NCBI GenBank assembly: GCA_003160755.1
Contig: QEXZ01000007.1
Span: 20,389 to 28,322 of the forward strand
Direction of reading: 5' to 3'
DNA from: Methanomicrobiales archaeon
GTDB taxonomy: Archaea > Halobacteriota > Syntropharchaeia > Alkanophagales > Methanospirareceae
Length of the DNA: 7,934 bases
The position numbers and the translations under genes were made by a program. Positions 4,810 to 7,934 of this stretch are shown here, one piece after another; position 1 is the stretch's first letter, and every line of letters begins with the position of its first letter. The notes under the pieces are model-generated. The model was not told where the DNA came from and did no database searches. It worked only from the letters and a program-made list of their open reading frames with translations.

Positions 4810-5850
4810 TTAGACTGTGCCACCTCGCCCGGAACGACTCAACACGGCTCTTATCAATCCGACGGGTCCCGTCATCATCATATCGCCTCCGGGTGCGGAG
4901 AAAATCCCGAGTCCTTTCATTCTCCCTCGCTTTGGTCCTGTCACCGAAATTATCTCTGGTTGGTTTTTTTCTATTGCCAATGCTCCGTGCCCGCCGTCAT
5001 CAAAAACCTCTTTAAATGTTATCGTTCCCTGAGAAAGTTTATCCAAATAGTAACCGAGTTTTTGCTTGTCAAGGTATTTTGTGTGGTGTTCAAAAACACC
5101 TATTATTCGCGTCTCGTTCAGCGACATCGCAATAGTATGCGCATTGCCAACATTTATGCACATTCGTTTCTTCTTCGCTTTTACTCGCTCATCTTCAAGC
5201 GAGCCCAATACCGCCGCAGGTCCGGTGTCCATCAAAAGTATATGCCCCTTATGCCACCGCTTCAACGATTCAAAAATCGCGTTCATCCGGCTAAGATTTT
5301 CCGGCACACTATCAAAATATGCAAACGATTCTATCTCTTTTCCCACGTGCTCCTCGATTAACTGAAACCTGTTCTCTCTATCGGTAACGCCGGGTGGTGC
5401 TACGCCATGGTCCTGAACCGCTATTGCAATAACGTCAAACGATGTATCCAGACCAAGCGAGGAAAAAAGAGGCAAAAGCCCGAGATTGAAGTCAGCAATC
5501 CTTATTGGTCTCGCTATTTCACTCATGTTCTCGACTTCACCCTCGGATATAATCTCGATGCCGTGGCTTCTAACGATTTCCAAATCGTCTCTAAGAGTCC
5601 TTGCGGCTCTTTCTGTCATGTAAACCCGGTGTTTCTTGAGATGCTCAAGCACGGCACGAGTGAACGGTCCGCCGCCCATTGTATCGCCAAAAATTACCAA
5701 ATCCTCATTGGATTTTCTTATTTCCGAAGCGAAGAAGCGTGTGGGGGAAGGTAGAACGAACTTGTAAGCGTTATCAAATCCTATATCTTCGTTATATACC
5801 ATTATATCCTGTGTTCCAGCTCCAATGTCTATGGCGAGTATGTTCAACAT
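4810..5850 (-). CDS. DUF1786-like ASKHA-fold protein of unknown function
   Basis: The 346-aa protein opens with MLNILAIDIGAGTQDIMVY; DIGAGTQD (8-15) resembles the phosphate-1 loop of actin/Hsp70/sugar-kinase (ASKHA) proteins. A second pair of glycine turns is seen at LLMDTGPAAVLG (205-216) and INVGNAHTIAM (232-242), and a third at FSAPGGDMMMTGPVGL (317-332) in the expected adenosine-pocket position. This layout matches the DUF1786 family, often labelled as related to pyruvate formate-lyase activation. That label is weak: no CxxxCxxC radical-SAM motif is present. The HH at 255-256 and DDGGHGAL (284-291) could be catalytic or metal sites. A probable ATP-dependent activator or phosphotransferase is the furthest one can go. 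An AAGGGA lies just upstream of the ATG. It is transcribed alone, flanked by both element copies. Confidence 0.75.
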   Translation of the reverse strand: MLNILAIDIGAGTQDIMVYNEDIGFDNAYKFVLPSPTRFFASEIRKSNEDLVIFGDTMGGGPFTRAVLEHLKKHRVYMTERAARTLRDDLEIVRSHGIEIISEGEVENMSEIARPIRIADFNLGLLPLFSSLGLDTSFDVIAIAVQDHGVAPPGVTDRENRFQLIEEHVGKEIESFAYFDSVPENLSRMNAIFESLKRWHKGHILLMDTGPAAVLGSLEDERVKAKKKRMCINVGNAHTIAMSLNETRIIGVFEHHTKYLDKQKLGYYLDKLSQGTITFKEVFDDGGHGALAIEKNQPEIISVTGPKRGRMKGLGIFSAPGGDMMMTGPVGLIRAVLSRSGRGGTV

Positions 5851-5881
5851 TTTTTCCCTTTACAAAATAATCTCTCTTCAA

Positions 5882-5890
5882 TAAAATATA
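5882..5890 (-). promoter_or_regulatory. TATA-like box of the DUF1786-like gene, overlapping the tip of copy B
   Basis: On the minus strand TATATTTTA (5882-5890) is centred about 36 bp before the ATG at 5850, giving a predicted leader of roughly 10 nt. Its upstream half belongs to the terminal repeat of the element starting at 5887, so the insertion may have created or replaced part of the promoter. Confidence 0.4.
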
Positions 5891-6079
5891 GTCATTCCGA
5901 AAATTAATAACCACAGGATTACACAGATTTACACGAGATTATTTATTAATTTACCAAAGAAAACTTTTTTTGTTTTTTCTTTTAGCACAGGTTTTCTTTT
6001 TTTTAAAAAAAAGAAAAAGTGTTGTGTTAATCTTGTGAAATCTCGTGGTTTTGCAATTTGTTATCAGAAAATGACTATA
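5887..6079. mobile_element. Non-autonomous inverted-repeat element (MITE-like), copy B
   Basis: The 193-bp segment begins TATAGTCATTCC (5887-5898) and ends AATGACTATA (6070-6079). The outer 10 bases are perfect inverted repeats, with the next two decayed on the right. The interior follows copy A closely: GATTACACAGATTTACAC on the left, TTTTAGCACAGGTTTTC at the centre, T8A8 (5997-6012), then GTGTTGTGTTAATC and TGTGAAATCTCGTGGTTT on the right. Copy B has about 12 extra bases, mainly in the left arm (around 5945-5965). It lies between rpl21e and the DUF1786-like gene, and the 5851-6121 spacer holds nothing else recognisable. Confidence 0.8.
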
Positions 6080-6121
6080 ATTTGATTTGTAATTGATTGC
6101 TGACCTCCAACACAACAACCC

Positions 6122-6469
6122 CTATCTGCCTATTGGCTGTTGGCTACTGGCTATTATTGGTGGTGATTGGATTTGTGGGCTCAGATGTTCAGCGCGAATA
6201 AATAACTCCTTTACTTTCTTCCTTTTCCTTTTTCCATCGGATATTTCCACGATGAATGCCCTTCCTCGCTCTCCTATTATCTTGCCGGTCATACCGTGAA
6301 ATCTTTGATGGGGCATGCCCTTATGAACGCTCGGGTCAATGCGAATGTGTACGCTTTCGCCGGGTTCAAACTGCTGGATTGCTTTGCTTATGGGAGATAG
6401 CCCACGTGCTCTCTTTGGCTTACTCAACTTTTTCCTTGTTCTTTTTCGCTCCCCGTGTGAACGTGCCAT
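6122..6469 (-). CDS. rpl21e: 50S ribosomal protein L21e with a C-terminal extension
   Basis: This is a basic large-subunit ribosomal protein shared with eukaryotes. The conserved body is unmistakable: SHGERKRTRKKL (4-15), RGLSPISKAIQQFEPGESV (22-40), HIRIDPSVHKGMPHQRFHG (41-59), TGKIIGERGRAFIVE (61-75) and IRAEHLSP (91-98). Archaeal L21e normally stops near residue 97-100. Here 115 aa are predicted, and the extra SPPIIASSQQPIG is encoded by a 7-bp tandem repeat. A GGAGGT lies 11 nt before the ATG. In many archaea L21e is followed by the RNA polymerase subunit F gene. Here an element copy follows instead, so the gene stands alone. Confidence 0.93.
   Translation of the reverse strand: MARSHGERKRTRKKLSKPKRARGLSPISKAIQQFEPGESVHIRIDPSVHKGMPHQRFHGMTGKIIGERGRAFIVEISDGKRKRKKVKELFIRAEHLSPQIQSPPIIASSQQPIGR
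6133..6153. repeat. Three 7-bp tandem repeats in the rpl21e 3' end
   Basis: TTGGCTG (6133-6139), TTGGCTA (6140-6146) and CTGGCTA (6147-6153) form a 7-bp array. It encodes part of the extra C-terminal tail of L21e on the opposite strand. Such arrays are typical of the non-coding spacers here, suggesting that the reading frame has run into repeat DNA. Confidence 0.6.
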
Positions 6470-6480
6470 TTGTTTGTTCT

Positions 6481-6486
6481 ACCTCC
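6481..6486 (-). promoter_or_regulatory. Shine-Dalgarno of rpl21e
   Basis: On the minus strand GGAGGT sits 11 nt before the ATG at 6469, a strong match at slightly long spacing. Confidence 0.6.
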
Positions 6487-6498
6487 ACTCAGATTTAT

Positions 6499-6508
6499 CA
6501 AATATAAA
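6499..6508 (-). promoter_or_regulatory. Candidate TATA box of rpl21e
   Basis: TTTATATTTG on the minus strand is the best AT-box before rpl21e. Its predicted start point (about 26 bp on) falls at or just beyond the ribosome-binding site. The AT-rich stretch near 6520-6533 could therefore be the real box. Confidence 0.3.
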
Positions 6509-6535
6509 GTTAATAGAGTAATTAAATGCATCTTC

Positions 6536-6544
6536 TTATATAAA
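6536..6544 (+). promoter_or_regulatory. TATA box of mpgS
   Basis: TTATATAAA is centred 27 bp before the mpgS ATG at 6567, which predicts a leaderless or nearly leaderless transcript. An AGGAT at 6556-6560 could act as a ribosome-binding site only if transcription starts further upstream. Confidence 0.55.
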
Positions 6545-6566
6545 GAAAATCAAATAGGATGTAAAA

Positions 6567-7748
6567 ATGCTTATTGAATTGCCAAGGCAAACGGAAGTAT
6601 TTGGTTCGGTAAAAATCCACGAGCTGCAACGTATATTAAAACTTGATTCCGGCGGCTTTGAAAATCCAATGGCAAAGGACATCCCATTTGACGAACTTAA
6701 AGATGTTCTGAAGCGTTTCGCAGTCATCATACCCACAAAAGACGAGAAAATACATTTGCTGGATGGCGTTTTAAGAGCTATCCCCTTTGACTGTACTGTA
6801 ATTGTAGTGTCAAACAGCAAGCGAAAAGAGTATGACTTATACAAGATGGAAAAGGAGGCGATAGCGAGTCTTCACGAGCGGGTACAGCAGGAGATTATTG
6901 TCATACACCAGAAAGACCCCGAATTGGGACTTGCTTTTTATGATGCGGGCTATGATTATCTGCTCAGTAAGAATGGATTAGTCAGGAATGGTAAGGCGGA
7001 AGGAATGATGATAGGCATGCTGCTTGCGAAATCTGTGGGCAAAGATTTTATCGGGTTTGCGGATGCGGACAACTATATACCGGGTTCTGTGCGTGAGTAT
7101 GTGCTGGATTATGCAGCGGGATTCTGTATGTCTGAATCGCCCTACAGCATGGTACGACTTCACTGGCGATACAAGCCGAAGGTGGTGGAAGACAAACTGT
7201 ATTTCAAAAAATGGGGCAGGGTAAGCGAGGCGACAAACAGGTACCTTAATCTCCTGCTATCAACCAACTCAGGATTTGAGACGGGCGTTGTAGTAACGGG
7301 AAATGCGGGTGAGCATGCGATGACGACAAAGCTTGCAGATATAATGTGTTATTCGCCCGGCTACTCCGTTGAACCCTACCACTTCGTTTATTTGTTTGAT
7401 GTGTTTGGGCATAAGGCGGAGAAAATAGCGTATCCCAATGCCGAAGCTGCGGGAGTAGAGATATTTCAGATAGAGACATTAAACCCGCACATACACGAGG
7501 AAAAGGGAGGGAAACACATTAAAAACATGCTGCTTGGCTCTCTCTGCACGATTTACAACAGTAAGCTCTGCAATGATTACGTGAGGTCAAAGGTGCTTGA
7601 GGAGCTGGGAGATATTCTGGATCCGTGGGAAAAACCACCGGAGGTTACGGTAATGCCCCCTATTGGTGGGATTGACGCAGACAGATTTATGAACGTGCTG
7701 GAAAGGAAATCTGAAACATTAGAAAGGTATGAAGAAACGAGACGCTAA
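6567..7748 (+). CDS. mpgS: Mannosyl-3-phosphoglycerate synthase
   Basis: This GT-A-fold, family GT55 cytoplasmic enzyme transfers mannose from GDP-mannose to 3-phosphoglycerate with retention of configuration, giving mannosyl-3-phosphoglycerate, the precursor of the compatible solute mannosylglycerate. The 393-aa length matches archaeal MpgS. Conserved blocks include VFGSVKIHELQ (11-21), AVIIPTKDEKIHLLDGVL (52-69), IVIHQKDP (111-118), the metal-binding DAD motif in GFADADNYIPG (163-173), MVRLHWRYKPKV (195-206), YFKKWGRVSEATN (212-224), VTGNAGEHAMTTKLA (243-257) and IFQIETLNPHIHE (299-311). It is a stand-alone synthase, with the phosphatase encoded separately 35 bp downstream. The start at 6567 matches the family N-terminus (MLIELPRQTEVFG) and sits 27 bp from a TATA box. 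Confidence 0.96.
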   Translation: MLIELPRQTEVFGSVKIHELQRILKLDSGGFENPMAKDIPFDELKDVLKRFAVIIPTKDEKIHLLDGVLRAIPFDCTVIVVSNSKRKEYDLYKMEKEAIASLHERVQQEIIVIHQKDPELGLAFYDAGYDYLLSKNGLVRNGKAEGMMIGMLLAKSVGKDFIGFADADNYIPGSVREYVLDYAAGFCMSESPYSMVRLHWRYKPKVVEDKLYFKKWGRVSEATNRYLNLLLSTNSGFETGVVVTGNAGEHAMTTKLADIMCYSPGYSVEPYHFVYLFDVFGHKAEKIAYPNAEAAGVEIFQIETLNPHIHEEKGGKHIKNMLLGSLCTIYNSKLCNDYVRSKVLEELGDILDPWEKPPEVTVMPPIGGIDADRFMNVLERKSETLERYEETRR

Positions 7749-7756
7749 GTCTAAGT

Positions 7757-7780
7757 GATGGGATAAGATGGGATAGGATA
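7757..7780. repeat. 10-bp tandem duplication before mpgP
   Basis: GATGGGATAA (7757-7766) is followed by GATGGGATAG (7767-7776) and a partial GATA, in the 35-bp gap between mpgS and mpgP. The second unit places GGGATAGG near the mpgP start, where it could serve as a weak ribosome-binding site. Confidence 0.5.
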
Positions 7781-7783
7781 ATT

Positions 7784-7934
7784 ATGAAACAAGTTCTCTT
7801 TACCGACCTCGATGGAACCATGCTTGACCTCTATGACTATTCGTATGATGCCGCTCTTCCTGCTCTGGAAGCGTTGAAGAGGAGAAAGATTCCCGTTGTG
7901 TTCTGCACGGCGAAGACCTTAGTTGAGAACGAAT
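7784..7934 (+). CDS. mpgP: Mannosyl-3-phosphoglycerate phosphatase (3' truncated by the window)
   Basis: Fifty codons are visible from the ATG at 7784 to the window end. The protein begins MKQVLFTDLDGTMLDLYDY. The DLDGT block (8-12) is HAD-superfamily motif I, with the nucleophile aspartate at residue 8 and the general acid at residue 10. VVFCTAKT (38-45) is motif II with its threonine (T42). Its position directly after mpgS, in the same direction, identifies it as the phosphatase that converts mannosyl-3-phosphoglycerate to mannosylglycerate. Another Cof-type HAD phosphatase would look similar over 50 residues, but the context strongly favours mpgP. Confidence 0.88.
   Translation, partial: MKQVLFTDLDGTMLDLYDYSYDAALPALEALKRRKIPVVFCTAKTLVENE

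Noticed and set aside
5407..5754. Open frame on the + strand opposite the DUF1786-like gene
   Set aside because: It is a shadow of the real gene's codon pattern, with no motif or start signal.

Overview
The window is archaeal and comes from a lineage with C1 (methanogenic or anaerobic alkane-oxidising) metabolism. It carries eukaryote-like ribosomal proteins (S8e, L21e), a HerA-type translocase, BRE/TATA-like promoters, a beta-ribofuranosylaminobenzene 5'-phosphate synthase (first committed step of methanopterin synthesis), and what looks like the C-terminus of methanogenesis marker protein 12. With the mannosylglycerate genes, this fits a methanogen or ANME/Syntrophoarchaeum-like member of the Euryarchaeota/Halobacteriota. 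The finer placement is only a guess.

Layout. (1) 1-384 (+): 3' end of a probable ASKHA-fold methanogenesis marker gene. (2) 385-557: convergent spacer full of short repeats (a relic of the mobile element described below, a 14-bp duplication, an 8-bp tandem array with a hairpin). (3) 558-3416 (-): five close-packed genes transcribed leftward, in order threonylcarbamoyl-AMP synthase (tsaC/sua5 type), a 53-aa four-knuckle zinc-ribbon protein, rps8e, a 55-aa winged-helix-like protein, and herA. The two small genes are easily missed. (4) 3417-3531: divergent promoter region. (5) 3532-4560 (+): mptG. (6) 4556-4736: a 181-bp miniature inverted-repeat element whose left tip forms the mptG stop codon. 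(7) 4810-5850 (-): a DUF1786-like ASKHA protein. (8) 5887-6079: a second, 193-bp copy of the same element. (9) 6122-6469 (-): rpl21e with an extra tail encoded by a 7-bp repeat. (10) 6470-6566: divergent promoter region. (11) 6567-7748 (+): mpgS, followed from 7784 by the start of mpgP, the two-step route to the compatible solute mannosylglycerate.

The genes fall into four themes: translation and tRNA modification (tsaC, zinc ribbon, S8e, L21e), DNA end processing (herA), C1 cofactor and methanogenesis-linked functions (mptG, marker protein, possibly DUF1786), and osmo/thermoprotection (mpgS-mpgP). The most distinctive feature is the non-autonomous inverted-repeat element. It is present in two full copies and one relic, each directly abutting a gene end or promoter. 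No CRISPR array, rRNA, tRNA, transposase or defence system was seen. The window looks like core chromosome decorated by small repeats rather than a genomic island.
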